Assembly: GCF_025144335.1 (NCBI RefSeq)
Contig: NZ_CP083539.1
Coordinates: 621,501-685,500 of the forward strand
Direction: 5' to 3'
Source: Jannaschia sp. W003
GTDB lineage: Bacteria; Pseudomonadota; Alphaproteobacteria; Rhodobacterales; Rhodobacteraceae
Length of the DNA: 64,000 nucleotides
Positions 37,714 to 46,533 of the stretch are shown here, in pieces; position 1 is the first letter of the stretch; each line of letters starts with the position of its first letter. The translations under genes and the position numbers were made by a program. Below the pieces are notes generated by a model, which worked only from the letters and a program-made list of their open reading frames with translations, made no database searches and was not told where the DNA came from.

Positions 37714-38724
37714 GTGGGCATCGTGACGTCCTACCGCATGCGCGTCCGCCGGCGCTACTGGCACGTCCGGGCGCTGCGGCGGGGCCGCCAGCTGGAGGCG
37801 CTGCGCCGGCGCACGGAGCGCATCGGGCGCCGCGACATCCTGGTCTTCGCCTGCTGCCGCAACGAGCGGGTGCGCCTGCCCTACTTCCTCGACTACTACC
37901 GCCGCCTCGGCGCCGACCACTTCCTGTTCGTGGACAACGGCTCGGACGACGGCACCGCCGAGTACCTCGCCGCGCAGGAGGACTGCTCGGTCTGGCGCAC
38001 GACCGCCTCGTACCGCCGCGCCGCCTTCGGGGTGGACTGGGTCAACCGCCTCCTGCGCCGCTTCGGCCACGGACACTGGTGCCTCACCGTCGACGTCGAC
38101 GAGTTCCTGGTCTACCCCTACTGCGACAGCCGGCCGCTGCGCGCCCTGTGCGACTGGCTCGACGCCTCGGCGATCCGCTCCTTCGGGGCGATGCTGCTCG
38201 ACATGTATCCCCGCGGGCCCGTGACCGATCAGCCCTACCGCGAGGGGCAGGACCCGTTCGAGATCGCGCCCTGGTTCGACGCCCGCAACTACCAGTTCGA
38301 GCGCAACCCCCTGCTCTGGAACCTCTGGATCCAGGGCGGCCCGCGCTCGCGCGTGTTCTTCGCGGACGCGCCCGAGCAGGCCCCGGCCCTCAACAAGACG
38401 CCGCTGGTGCGCTGGGACCGCAACTACGCCTACGTCTCCTCGACCCACGCGCTGCTGCCGCGGGGGCTGAACCAGACCTACGCCACGGACGGCGGCGAGA
38501 AGGCCAGCGGCATCCTGCTGCACGCGAAGTTCCTCCACACCCTGGCGGCGAAGGCCTCCGAGGAGCTAAAGCGCGGCGAGCACTACGCGGACTCGCGCGA
38601 GTACGCCGCCTACGCCGAGGCGATCGGCGCGGACCGCACCCTGTGGTGCAAGTGGTCGGAGCGCTACGTGAACTGGCGCCAGCTCGAGATCCTCGGGCTG
38701 ATCTCCAAGGGCAACTGGGCATGA
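37714..38724 (+). CDS. Glycosyltransferase family 2-like protein (paralogue)
   Basis: This 336-residue protein repeats the layout of its upstream neighbour: FACCRNERVRLPYFLDYYRRLGADHFLFVDNGSDDG, LTVDVDEFLVYPY as the DxD site, MYPRGPV and YAYVSSTHALLP. The GTG at 37714 follows a strong AGGAGG site; the ATG at 37648 would add an arginine/proline-rich stretch with no ribosome site. The 76-base gap after the first paralogue is the only break in this otherwise overlapping operon. Its stop overlaps the ATG of the next gene. Confidence 0.85.
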   Translation: MGIVTSYRMRVRRRYWHVRALRRGRQLEALRRRTERIGRRDILVFACCRNERVRLPYFLDYYRRLGADHFLFVDNGSDDGTAEYLAAQEDCSVWRTTASYRRAAFGVDWVNRLLRRFGHGHWCLTVDVDEFLVYPYCDSRPLRALCDWLDASAIRSFGAMLLDMYPRGPVTDQPYREGQDPFEIAPWFDARNYQFERNPLLWNLWIQGGPRSRVFFADAPEQAPALNKTPLVRWDRNYAYVSSTHALLPRGLNQTYATDGGEKASGILLHAKFLHTLAAKASEELKRGEHYADSREYAAYAEAIGADRTLWCKWSERYVNWRQLEILGLISKGNWA

Positions 38725-40460
38725 GCGCGGACACCGTCCCGGACGCCCCCGCGGAAGCCGGCACGTTGGGCTTCGTGATGCTGGTCCACGACGCCTTCGA
38801 CCGGGCCGCGCAGGTGGCGCGGCACTGGGCCGACCGCGGCTGCCCGGTGACGATCCACGTCGACCGCAAGGTGCGCCCCCGCGACCACCGCCCCTTCCGC
38901 GAGGGGCTGCGGGGCCATCCGCTGATCCGCTTCTCGCGTCGGGTGAAGGTGGAGTGGGGCACCTGGAGCCTGGTGGAGGCAACGCAGGTCGCCGCCGAGA
39001 GCCTGCTCGCCGCCCACCCCGAGGTGCGCCACGTGTTCCTCGCCTCGGGCTCCTGCCTACCGCTGCGCCCCGTCGAGGAGCTGCGCGCCTATCTCGACGC
39101 CCACCCGCGCACTGACTTCATCGAGAGCGTCACCACCGAGGAGGTCACTTGGACCGTGGACGGGCTGGAGCGCGAGCGCTTCACGCTGCGCTTCCCGTTC
39201 TCGTGGCGGCGGCAGCGCCGGCTCTTCGACCGCTACGTCGAGTTGCAGCGCCGCCTCGGGCTGCGCCGCCGGGTGCCCGCGGCCATCGCCCCGCACCTCG
39301 GCAGCCAGTGGTGGTGCCTGACGCGCCAGACCCTCACGGCGATCCTCCAGGCGCCCGACCGCGCCGAGATGGACCGCTACTTCCGCCGCGTCTGGATACC
39401 CGACGAGGCCTACTTCCAGACCCTCGCGCGGCGCTACGCCACCTCGATCGAGAGCCGGTCGCTCACGCTCGCCAAGTTCGACGTGCAGGGCAAGCCGCAC
39501 ATCTTCTACGACGACCACCTGCAGCTTCTCGAGCGCTCGGACTGCTTCGTGGCGCGCAAGATCTGGCCGCGGGCCGGGAGGCTCTACGACCACTTCCTCG
39601 CGCTGCCCCCCGGCGCCGTCCGCCCGCGCGAGCCGAACCCCGGCAAGATCGACCGCGTGTTCTCCCGCGCCAACGTCCGCCGCGAGCAGGGCCGGCCGGG
39701 GCTCGTGAACCAGGGCCGGATGCCGAGCCCCTGGTGGGACGGCGCGCGCACCTGCGCGCCCTACGCGGTGCTGTCGGGCTTCGACGACCTCTACGTGGAC
39801 TTCGAGGGCTGGCTCGCGCGGCGCGTGGGCGGGCGCGTGCACGGCCACCTGTTCCACCCGGACCGGGCCGAGTTCGCGGGCGGCGAGACCGTGGCGCCGG
39901 GCTGCATCCCGGACTCCGCGGCGCTGCGCGACTACCGCCCCGAGCAGTTCCTCGCCAACCTCCTGTGGTCGACGCGAGGCGAGCGCCAGTGCTTCCAGTT
40001 CGGCCCCGGCGACCAACAGCGGATCCGCGGATCGCTCCTGTGGGACCGCAACTGCACGCTCGCGGTGGTCTCGGGAGCCTGGGCGGTGCGGCTGTTCCAC
40101 GAGAACCGCGACTTCGCGGAGCTGCGCGCCGAGGCGGCCCGGCTGCAGCAGGTGGAGCTGTCCTTCCTGGCCGAGCTTCGCGCCCCCTGGGTCAAGGCGC
40201 GCACCCATGTCTGGACCCTGGCGGACTACCTGGAAGGCCCGATGGAGAAGCTGCAGAACGTGCTGGGCGAGCTGACCGCGCGCGATCCGCGGCGGCTGAC
40301 GGAGGTGCCGGCCATGCGCGACCTCGACGGCTTCGGCCGCTTCCTGCAGACCCTGCGCAACCAGGGCATGAAGCCCGTGGTCACCGGCGACGTGCCGGTG
40401 GAGCCCACCGAGGGCGCCACCCGCAGCGAGCGGCCCGCCCGTCCCACGGTGATCCGGTGA
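38721..40460 (+). CDS. GT14 (core-2/I-branching)-like glycosyltransferase with large C-terminal domain
   Basis: This 579-residue protein has an N-terminal half like beta-1,6-N-acetylglucosaminyltransferases: FVMLVHDAFDRAAQVARHW, VTIHVDRKV, VEWGTWSLVEATQVAAESLL, VFLASGSCLPLRPVEELRAYL and SQWWCLTRQTLTAIL. The C-terminal half from about residue 310 (KIDRVFSRANVRREQG onward) has no motif I can assign. It resembles an extension found on Rhodobacteraceae GT14-like proteins and named, from memory, DUF5928. The ATG overlaps the upstream stop and the stop overlaps the sulfotransferase start. Confidence 0.82.
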   Translation: MSADTVPDAPAEAGTLGFVMLVHDAFDRAAQVARHWADRGCPVTIHVDRKVRPRDHRPFREGLRGHPLIRFSRRVKVEWGTWSLVEATQVAAESLLAAHPEVRHVFLASGSCLPLRPVEELRAYLDAHPRTDFIESVTTEEVTWTVDGLERERFTLRFPFSWRRQRRLFDRYVELQRRLGLRRRVPAAIAPHLGSQWWCLTRQTLTAILQAPDRAEMDRYFRRVWIPDEAYFQTLARRYATSIESRSLTLAKFDVQGKPHIFYDDHLQLLERSDCFVARKIWPRAGRLYDHFLALPPGAVRPREPNPGKIDRVFSRANVRREQGRPGLVNQGRMPSPWWDGARTCAPYAVLSGFDDLYVDFEGWLARRVGGRVHGHLFHPDRAEFAGGETVAPGCIPDSAALRDYRPEQFLANLLWSTRGERQCFQFGPGDQQRIRGSLLWDRNCTLAVVSGAWAVRLFHENRDFAELRAEAARLQQVELSFLAELRAPWVKARTHVWTLADYLEGPMEKLQNVLGELTARDPRRLTEVPAMRDLDGFGRFLQTLRNQGMKPVVTGDVPVEPTEGATRSERPARPTVIR

Positions 40461-41821
40461 TCCGCGCCTTCGTGCTGCTGGCCGAGATGCGGACCGGCTC
40501 GAACCACCTGGAGGCCTCGCTCGACGCGCTGGAGGGCGTGGCGTGCCTGGGCGAGCTGTTCAACCCGCACTTCATGGGCGCCCACAACCGCTTCGAGCTG
40601 GACGGCATCGACATGGCCGCCCGCGAGCGCGATCCCTTGGCCCTGCTGGCCCGCGTGGTGGAGCGCCCGGGCCTCAACGGCTTCCGCCTGTTCCACGACC
40701 ACGACCCGCGCGTGGTGGACGCGGTGCTGCCCGACCCCTCGGTCGCCAAGATCGTGCTGGGGCGCAATCCGCTCGACGCCTACGTCTCGCTGAAGATCGC
40801 GCAGGCGACGGGGCAGTGGCGCCTCACCAACCCCAAGATGGCCAAGGCCGCGCGAGCCACCTTCGACGGCGCGGAGTTCGACGCGCTCTGCGAGGCACAG
40901 GCCGCGTTCCGCGCGCGGGTGCAGGGCACGCTGCAGCGCACCGGGCAGACGGCGTTCTGGCTCGACTACGAGGACATCGGCACGCTCGACGTGGTGAACG
41001 GCATCGCTGCCTTCCTCGGGGTGCCCGCGCGGCTCGACGCGCTGCCGGGCACGCTCAAGCGCCAGAACCCCGGCGAGGCCGCCGACAAGGTCGCCAACCC
41101 CGAGGCGATGGCCGCGCATCTCGCCGGGCTCGACCCCTTCGCGCTGGGGCGCCTGCCGGGCACGGAGCCGGCGCGGGGGGCGGCCGTGCCGTCGATGATG
41201 GCTGCGGGCGACCTCTTGTGCCTGCCGGTGCCGGGTGGGCCGACCCGTTCCCTGCGGCGCTGGATGGAGCATGCGGGCGAGGTCGCCGAGGGCATGAACC
41301 AGAAGGCGCTGCGCCAGTGGCTGCGGGGGCACAAGGGGTACCGCTCCTTCGCCGTGGTGCGCCACCCCATGGCCCGCGCCCACGCCGCCTTCGCCGCGAT
41401 CGCGTCCTCCGAGGGCGGCGGCCCCGTGCGCCGCCTCCTTGTGCGCCACTACGACGCGCCGCTCCCGGAGCGGGGCGCGGCCGAGATGGACAGGGGCACC
41501 CACCGCGCCGCGTTCGAGGCGTTCCTGCGCTTCGCCAAGGCCAACCTCGGCGGCCAGACCGCGCTGCCGCCCGACCCGCGCTGGGGCTCGCAGCTCGCGG
41601 CGATCCAGGGCATGGCGCAGGTAGTGCCGCCCTTGGAGATCCTGCGCGAGGACGAGGCCGCCGCGGCGCTGGCCCGGATCGCCCCGGAGGCGCCGCCCTG
41701 GGAGGGCGCGGCCGAGGGCGCGCTGCGGCTCGGGGACGTGCACGACGCCGCGCTCGAGGATCTGGCGCTGGAGGTCTGGCGCCGCGACTACCTCACCTTC
41801 GGATTCCGCCGCCGGGGGTAG
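40457..41821 (+). CDS. Sulfotransferase family protein (NodH/Stf-like)
   Basis: This 454-residue protein starts at a GTG overlapping the previous stop. The N-terminal half shows a PAPS 5'-phosphosulfate loop, LLAEMRTGSNHLEASLDAL near residues 6-24, and a 3'-phosphate-binding motif in IVLGRNPLDAYVSLKIAQ. The C-terminal half holds a second such motif, SFAVVRHPMARAHAAFAAI, as seen in other bacterial sulfotransferases. The protein may therefore contain two sulfotransferase-like halves. It closes the glycan operon that begins with the PAP phosphatase, suggesting a sulfated extracellular polysaccharide. Confidence 0.8.
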   Translation: MIRAFVLLAEMRTGSNHLEASLDALEGVACLGELFNPHFMGAHNRFELDGIDMAARERDPLALLARVVERPGLNGFRLFHDHDPRVVDAVLPDPSVAKIVLGRNPLDAYVSLKIAQATGQWRLTNPKMAKAARATFDGAEFDALCEAQAAFRARVQGTLQRTGQTAFWLDYEDIGTLDVVNGIAAFLGVPARLDALPGTLKRQNPGEAADKVANPEAMAAHLAGLDPFALGRLPGTEPARGAAVPSMMAAGDLLCLPVPGGPTRSLRRWMEHAGEVAEGMNQKALRQWLRGHKGYRSFAVVRHPMARAHAAFAAIASSEGGGPVRRLLVRHYDAPLPERGAAEMDRGTHRAAFEAFLRFAKANLGGQTALPPDPRWGSQLAAIQGMAQVVPPLEILREDEAAAALARIAPEAPPWEGAAEGALRLGDVHDAALEDLALEVWRRDYLTFGFRRRG

Positions 41822-41828
41822 GCAGGCC

Positions 41829-42293
41829 TCAGGCGGCTTCGGAGCGCTGCGCCTCGGTCAGAAGGGTGTGGAGGAGCTGCGGGTCGGCGTTGGCGCGCAG
41901 CTTCGCGAGCAGCCCCGGATCGCGCAGGGTGCGCGACACGAGCGCGAGCGCCTTGAGGTGAGCGACGCCCGCGTCCTCGGGGGCGAACAGCGCGAACACC
42001 ACGTCCACCGGCTTGCGGTCGGGGGCGTCGAAGTCGATCGGCGCCTCGAGGCCGAAGAACACGCCGCGCACCCGGTCGAGGCCGCCGAGGCGGGCGTGGG
42101 GCAGGGCGACGCCCTCGCCCACGCCCGTGGGGCCGAGGCTCTCGCGCTCCTGCAGGGCGGCGAAGGCCGTGTCGCGGGGCAGTCCGTAGACGTCGTGGGC
42201 GGTCTGGGCGAGCTCCGAGAAGAGCCGTTTCTTGGAGGAGAGGCGGCCGGGATGCTTCACGGCCGCGGAAACAAGGATATCGTCCAAGCGCAT
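41829..42293 (-). CDS. ptsN: Nitrogen-regulatory PTS EIIA protein
   Basis: This 154-residue protein is EIIA-Ntr. Its phosphorylatable histidine is in VALPHARLGGLDRV, near residue 66. Other family segments are LFSELAQTAHDVYGL, ALQERESLGPTGVGEG and VDVVFALFAPEDAGVAHLKALALVSRTLRD. It takes phosphate from the PTS-Ntr chain and controls potassium and nitrogen responses by protein contact. It follows hpf by 74 bases, the conserved order near lptB in Proteobacteria. Confidence 0.95.
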   Translation of the reverse strand: MRLDDILVSAAVKHPGRLSSKKRLFSELAQTAHDVYGLPRDTAFAALQERESLGPTGVGEGVALPHARLGGLDRVRGVFFGLEAPIDFDAPDRKPVDVVFALFAPEDAGVAHLKALALVSRTLRDPGLLAKLRANADPQLLHTLLTEAQRSEAA

Positions 42294-42367
42294 CGTCGCA
42301 CCCCACTCCTGCTGCGTGCCTCCCGGCGGCCGTCTTCGCGCGGCCCGGCCCGGCGGTGGGGGGGCCC

Positions 42368-42946
42368 TCAGCCCCCCGCGGCGGCGGCCGGATCGATCCA
42401 GCCCACGTTGCCGTCCTCGCGGCGGTAGACGACGTTCACGCCGTCGCCCTTCTCGTTGCGGAACACCAGCACGGGCGCGCCGGCAAGCTCCATCTGCATC
42501 ACGGCCTCGCCGACGGACAGGGTCGGGATGCGGGTCTCCATCTCGGCGACGATGACGGGCTGGAGATCGTCTCCCTCCTCGACCCCCTCCTCGTCGGCGG
42601 CGAGGATATAGGCGGCCCCGCCCGAGACCGCAACCGGCTGATCCCGCGCCTTCTGGTGGTTCTTGAGGCGCCGCTTGTAGCGCCGGAGCTGCTTCTCCAT
42701 CTTCTCGGAGCAGGCGTCGAAGGCGGCGTAGATCTCGGGGTCCTTGGCCTTGGCCTGGGCGGTCAGCCCCGTGGACAGGTGCACCGTGGCCTCGCAGACG
42801 TACTCGTGCGCGGCCTTCGAGAACACCACCTGCGCATCCGTGGGACGGCCCGCGTACTTCTCCATGGTCTGGCCCAGCTCGGTCTGGACGTGGGAGCGGA
42901 GCGCGTCGCCGATGTCGATGTGCATGCCGGTGATCTGATAGCGCAT
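42368..42946 (-). CDS. hpf: Ribosome hibernation-promoting factor, long form
   Basis: This 192-residue protein has the N-terminal ribosome-binding domain (MRYQITGMHIDIGDALRSHV, EATVHLSTG, AFDACSEKMEKQLRRYKRRLK). It also has the C-terminal dimerisation domain (LSVGEAVMQMELAGAPVLVFRNEKG, VVYRREDGNVGWIDP). The presence of both makes it the long form, which alone dimerises 70S ribosomes into 100S particles. The ATG at 42946 follows AGGAGG; the longer open frame upstream has no matching start. It sits between lptB and ptsN, where rpoN is usually found first. Confidence 0.94.
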   Translation of the reverse strand: MRYQITGMHIDIGDALRSHVQTELGQTMEKYAGRPTDAQVVFSKAAHEYVCEATVHLSTGLTAQAKAKDPEIYAAFDACSEKMEKQLRRYKRRLKNHQKARDQPVAVSGGAAYILAADEEGVEEGDDLQPVIVAEMETRIPTLSVGEAVMQMELAGAPVLVFRNEKGDGVNVVYRREDGNVGWIDPAAAAGG

Positions 42947-43050
42947 GGAGCCTCCTGGATATTGCGTGGGAAGGAGCCGGGCCGCGGGTGCGGCCGCCTG
43001 CATCGTCATGTCCGCGGGACACGTGGCCGGCATCTGGGTCTCCTCGGGTC

Positions 43051-43081
43051 CTAGGAGGCGCCGGAATGGGCGCCCTGTCAA
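43051..43081 (-). promoter_or_regulatory. Candidate promoter for hpf-ptsN
   Basis: A perfect TTGACA lies at 43081-43076 on the minus strand, in the 170-base gap between lptB and hpf. The best -10 candidate 17-19 bases further on is only a weak match (CTCCTAG region). An own promoter would let hpf respond to stationary phase apart from the lpt genes. Confidence 0.35.
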
Positions 43082-43116
43082 TGCCCATGCCGGGCCGTGG
43101 TTCACGCCGGCCGGGC

Positions 43117-43893
43117 CTAGCGCGCGAAGCCCTCGCCGAGGTAGACGCGCCGCACCGCGCCGTCGGCCACCACCTCGTCGGGCGTGCCCGACATCAGCAC
43201 CGCGCCGTCGTGCAGGATGTAGGCGCGGTCCACGATCTCCAGGGTCTCGCGCACGTTGTGGTCGGTGATCAGCACGCCGATGCCGCGGGTCTTGAGCTCC
43301 ACCACCAGCCCGCGGATGTCGCCCACAGCGATGGGATCGACGCCGGCGAAGGGCTCGTCGAGCAGCAGGTACCGCGGGTTCGCGGCGAGGCAGCGGGCGA
43401 TCTCCACGCGCCGCCGCTCGCCGCCCGAGAGCGCCATCGCCGAGGCCCGGCGCAGGTGCTCGATGTGGAAGTCCGACAGGAGCGACTCCAGCCGCTCGCG
43501 GCGGCGGTGGCGCTTGGGCTCGGCCACCTCGAGGATGGCGCGGATGTTCTGCTCCACGGTCAGGCCGCGGAAGATCGACATCTCCTGCGGCAGGTAGCCG
43601 ATGCCCGCGCGCGCGCGCCGGTACATGGGCAGGTACGTCACATCGCGCCCATCGAGGATCACGCGCCCGCCGTCGGGCGTGACCAGCCCCGCGACGGCGT
43701 AGAACGTGGTGGTCTTGCCCGAGCCGTTCGGCCCCAGCAGCGCCACCACCTCGCCCCGCGCGAGGTCCATCGACACGTCGCGGATCACGGGCTTCTTTCG
43801 GTAGCTCTTGCGCAGGTTGCGGATGGCGAGGCCGCCCGCGCCCTCGATCACGGCAGGAACGCCCGGCAGCGCCGCAGGCACCGGCCCGTTCAC
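43117..43893 (-). CDS. lptB: LPS export ABC transporter ATP-binding protein LptB
   Basis: This 258-residue ATPase powers extraction of lipopolysaccharide from the inner membrane with LptFG. It has Walker [15 protein letters not shown], the Q-loop [18 protein letters not shown] specific to LptB, signature [16 protein letters not shown], Walker [16 protein letters not shown] and the H-loop [13 protein letters not shown]. The N-terminal 20 residues before [12 protein letters not shown] are extra compared with E. coli LptB. Its ATG overlaps the lptA stop. Confidence 0.96.
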   Translation of the reverse strand: MNGPVPAALPGVPAVIEGAGGLAIRNLRKSYRKKPVIRDVSMDLARGEVVALLGPNGSGKTTTFYAVAGLVTPDGGRVILDGRDVTYLPMYRRARAGIGYLPQEMSIFRGLTVEQNIRAILEVAEPKRHRRRERLESLLSDFHIEHLRRASAMALSGGERRRVEIARCLAANPRYLLLDEPFAGVDPIAVGDIRGLVVELKTRGIGVLITDHNVRETLEIVDRAYILHDGAVLMSGTPDEVVADGAVRRVYLGEGFAR

Positions 43894-44366
43894 GGCTGCA
43901 GCGTGGTGCGAACGCGGCCCGTCACCGTCCCCGACCCGGTCTCGAGGTTCACCGCCAGCCGGTCGCCCGCCAGCGTGGCGCCGCCCTGCGTCACCACCAC
44001 GTCGCCGGTCATCAGGATCTCGGCGCTGCCCAGCTGGTACACCGCGGTCTCGCCCTCGGCGGCGTCCTCGCCGGCCACGATCAGCACGTCGCCCTTGGCC
44101 TCCAGCCGGTCGATGCGCTGCTCCTCGCCGGCGCTGTAGAACACGTCCACCCGCTCGGCCGAGAGCCGCAGGTCCCCTTGCGCGATCACCACGTTGCCCG
44201 TCAGCACGGCCTGCCCCGTGGCCTGGTCCACCTCCAGACTGTCGGCGGCGACCTCCACCGGCGCGCCGCGGTCGAAGCTGCCCGAGCCGAAGCCCACCCC
44301 GGTGCCCTGGGCGAGCGCGGGCAGGGCGAGCAGCGCGAGGAGCGGCGCGAGGAGGCGGAGGGGCAT
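43890..44366 (-). CDS. lptA: LPS transport periplasmic protein LptA
   Basis: This 158-residue exported protein has a signal peptide ([17 protein letters not shown]) followed by the OstA beta-jellyroll. Family segments are [36 protein letters not shown] and [26 protein letters not shown]. It bridges LPS from the inner to the outer membrane. It lies between lptC and lptB and overlaps lptB by four bases. Confidence 0.93.
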   Translation of the reverse strand: MPLRLLAPLLALLALPALAQGTGVGFGSGSFDRGAPVEVAADSLEVDQATGQAVLTGNVVIAQGDLRLSAERVDVFYSAGEEQRIDRLEAKGDVLIVAGEDAAEGETAVYQLGSAEILMTGDVVVTQGGATLAGDRLAVNLETGSGTVTGRVRTTLQP

Positions 44367-44377
44367 CGGCGGTCCTT

Positions 44378-44998
44378 TCAGGGGGCGGCGGCGTCCGGGG
44401 CGGGCGGCGGCGGCGGCGGCACGTATAGCAGGTCCACCCCCCCGGAGAACACCAGCCGCGCCGCGCCGTTCCGTTCCTCCAGCCGCATGGCGCCCGCGCG
44501 CAGACGCCCGAGCGGCGAGGTGCCGCGCACGGGGCCGGGCGAGACGAGGCTCAACTCGGCCAGCGAGCCCTCCAGCCGGTCGGAGCGCAGGGCGTAGCCG
44601 GTGGCGGTGTCCACGGCCACGTCGCCCTCCAGCACCACGGTGCGCGCCGCGGTGTCCACGGTGCCCGCGCGGGCCTCCACCGTGGCCTCGCCCCGGCCCG
44701 AGAGCTCGAGGTGCAGGGCGTCGATCGTCATGCGGCGCGGGTCGGCGGGGTCGGGGCGGGCGCGGGCGGCGCGCAGGTCGAAGGCGGTGCCGCCCTGCGA
44801 GCGGCCCATCACGCGCGGCGTGGTGAGCTGCTGGTCGGTGGCCCGCTCGCCGATGTCCACGGCGGCGAAGGGCAGGGCGTCCTCGGGGTCGGGGGTGCGC
44901 GCGACCAGGAACAGCGTGGACAGGAGGGCGAGCGCGGCGACGGGCAGCGCCACCTTCGCGCCCGCCACCAGCCGTGCGCGGCCTGCGTCCCCGATCAT
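44378..44998 (-). CDS. lptC: LPS export protein LptC
   Basis: This 206-residue protein has a single N-terminal membrane anchor ([18 protein letters not shown], residues about 14-31) and a periplasmic OstA-like domain with [36 protein letters not shown]. It hands LPS from LptBFG to LptA. The C-terminus ends in a proline/alanine run ([13 protein letters not shown]). The ATG at 44998 overlaps the stop of the exonuclease gene. Confidence 0.9.
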   Translation of the reverse strand: MIGDAGRARLVAGAKVALPVAALALLSTLFLVARTPDPEDALPFAAVDIGERATDQQLTTPRVMGRSQGGTAFDLRAARARPDPADPRRMTIDALHLELSGRGEATVEARAGTVDTAARTVVLEGDVAVDTATGYALRSDRLEGSLAELSLVSPGPVRGTSPLGRLRAGAMRLEERNGAARLVFSGGVDLLYVPPPPPPAPDAAAP

Positions 44999-45624
44999 GA
45001 GTGCGCGAAGATGTCCGTGTCGGGGTAGCCGATCAGGTCGAGCCGTGCCCGGGTCGGCAGGAAGTCGAAACAGCTCTGGGCCAGCTCCATCCGGCCCTCG
45101 CGCTCCAGCATGGCGTCGAGCCGCTCGCGCAGGCGGTGGAGGTAGAGCACGTCCGAGGCAGCGTAGGCCATCTGCGCGGGCGTCAGCTCGGGCGCGCCCC
45201 AGTCCGAGGACTGCTGCATCTTCGAGATGTCCACCTCGATCATCTCCGACAGGAGGGCCTTGAGGCCGTGGCGGTCGGTGTAGGTGCGCACGAGGCGCGA
45301 GGCGATCTTGGAGCACCACACGGGCGTGGCCAGCGCCCCGAAGGCGTGGAGCATCGCGGCGATGTCGAAGCGGCCGTAGTGGAACAGCTTCGTGACGCCC
45401 TCGTCGCGCAGGAGCCGCTCGAGGTTGGGGGCCGACGTTTGGCCGATGCCCACCTGCACGAGGTGCGCGGTGCCGTCGCCCGAGGACAGCTGCACAAGGC
45501 ACAGGCGGTCGCGGTGCGGGTCGAGGCCCATGGTCTCGCAGTCGATGGCCACCGAGGCCCCGAAGTCGAGCCCGTCGGGCAGGTCGCCGCGGTGCAGGGT
45601 GATGTGGCGGATGTCGGCGGTCAC
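44995..45624 (-). CDS. rnd: RNase D-type 3'-5' exonuclease (DEDDy, no HRDC domain)
   Basis: This protein of about 209 residues has the DEDDy exonuclease residues: Asp and Glu in VAIDCETMGLD, Asp in LFHYGRFDIAAML, and Tyr with Asp in MAYAASDVLYLHRL. It is about half the length of E. coli RNase D because the HRDC domains are absent, a form common in Alphaproteobacteria. The GTG at 45624 follows GAGGGGG; the longer frame reads antisense through tRNA-Leu and is not real. It is upstream of lptC with an ATGA overlap. Confidence 0.88.
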   Translation of the reverse strand: MTADIRHITLHRGDLPDGLDFGASVAIDCETMGLDPHRDRLCLVQLSSGDGTAHLVQVGIGQTSAPNLERLLRDEGVTKLFHYGRFDIAAMLHAFGALATPVWCSKIASRLVRTYTDRHGLKALLSEMIEVDISKMQQSSDWGAPELTPAQMAYAASDVLYLHRLRERLDAMLEREGRMELAQSCFDFLPTRARLDLIGYPDTDIFAHS

Positions 45625-45682
45625 GGGCGCCCCCTCGGAAGTGCGAACGCCCGGCCGAGGGGGCCGGGCGCATCGGAAACCG

Positions 45683-45769
<87 letters not shown>

Positions 45770-45916
45770 AGGCCCGCGGTGGGGGGCGGATACGGCGGGG
45801 CGCATCGGGTGTCAATCGGGCGGATGCGGGAATTTCTCGCGCCCGCCGCGCGCCATTAACGATGCGTCAAAACCCCGGACGCTACACCCCCCGGAATCGG
45901 AACGAACGAGGATCCT

Positions 45917-46396
45917 ATGGACAGAATGTCTGACGGGACGCACGCCGCGGCGCCCCCCGTGCCGCCCGACGTGGTGGCCGCGATCCAGGGCAGCTTCTCC
46001 GAGGTCTGCACGGCGCTCGACGAGGCCGAGGGCGAGATCGCGGCGCGGCTTGCCCGCGAGGCGCCGGAGCTGGTGCGCCTCATGGGCGGGGATGCCGCGG
46101 CACGGCGGCGCTGGATCGAGGAGTGGATCAGCCTCGCCGCGCTCGTGGCCGCCCATCCCCATGCGGGCCTGCCCATCGCCTGCGGGCTGGCGCACGACCT
46201 CGCGCACTCGGACCTCGGCGCGCCGCACCATGCCGCGTTGCACGACGCGCTGACGGACGCGCTCGACGCCCGCGCGCTGCGGGGGCCCGCGCGCCGCGCC
46301 TGGAGCGACGCGCTGGGCGCCCTCGGCGCGGTGATGGTGGTGGCGGAGCGGCGCATGCGGGCCGCGGACGCGCGGCGCCCGGCCGAGGCGGCCTGA
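45917..46396 (+). CDS. Globin-like hypothetical protein
   Basis: This 159-residue helical protein has no signal peptide. Its spacing of residues resembles single-domain bacterial globins: IQGSFSEVCTALDEAEGEIAARL like the A-B helices, then PELVRLMGGD. The segment LAHDLAHSDLGAPHHAAL places His97 four residues before Gly, as the proximal F8 histidine is placed. The ending is AWSDALGALGAVMVV. The usual CD1 Phe is not evident, so heme binding is uncertain. It stands alone between tRNA-Leu and the NDUFA9-like gene. Confidence 0.6.
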   Translation: MDRMSDGTHAAAPPVPPDVVAAIQGSFSEVCTALDEAEGEIAARLAREAPELVRLMGGDAAARRRWIEEWISLAALVAAHPHAGLPIACGLAHDLAHSDLGAPHHAALHDALTDALDARALRGPARRAWSDALGALGAVMVVAERRMRAADARRPAEAA

Positions 46397-46533
46397 GGGC
46401 GCGGCCCGCCCGCCGCATCCCGCCACCCGGGGGCTGGTCTCGCCGCCGCGGTGCGCCTAGACAGGGCCCCGTCATGGAAGGGGTCGCGGGGCCCCGCACG
46501 GGGGCGCCGGGGGCGCCGCGCAAGGAGGCCGCG

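Noticed and set aside
45850..45862. TTAACGAT resembling a CtrA half-site upstream of the globin-like gene
   Set aside because: Only one half-site with a mismatch to TTAACCAT is present; chance occurrence cannot be excluded.
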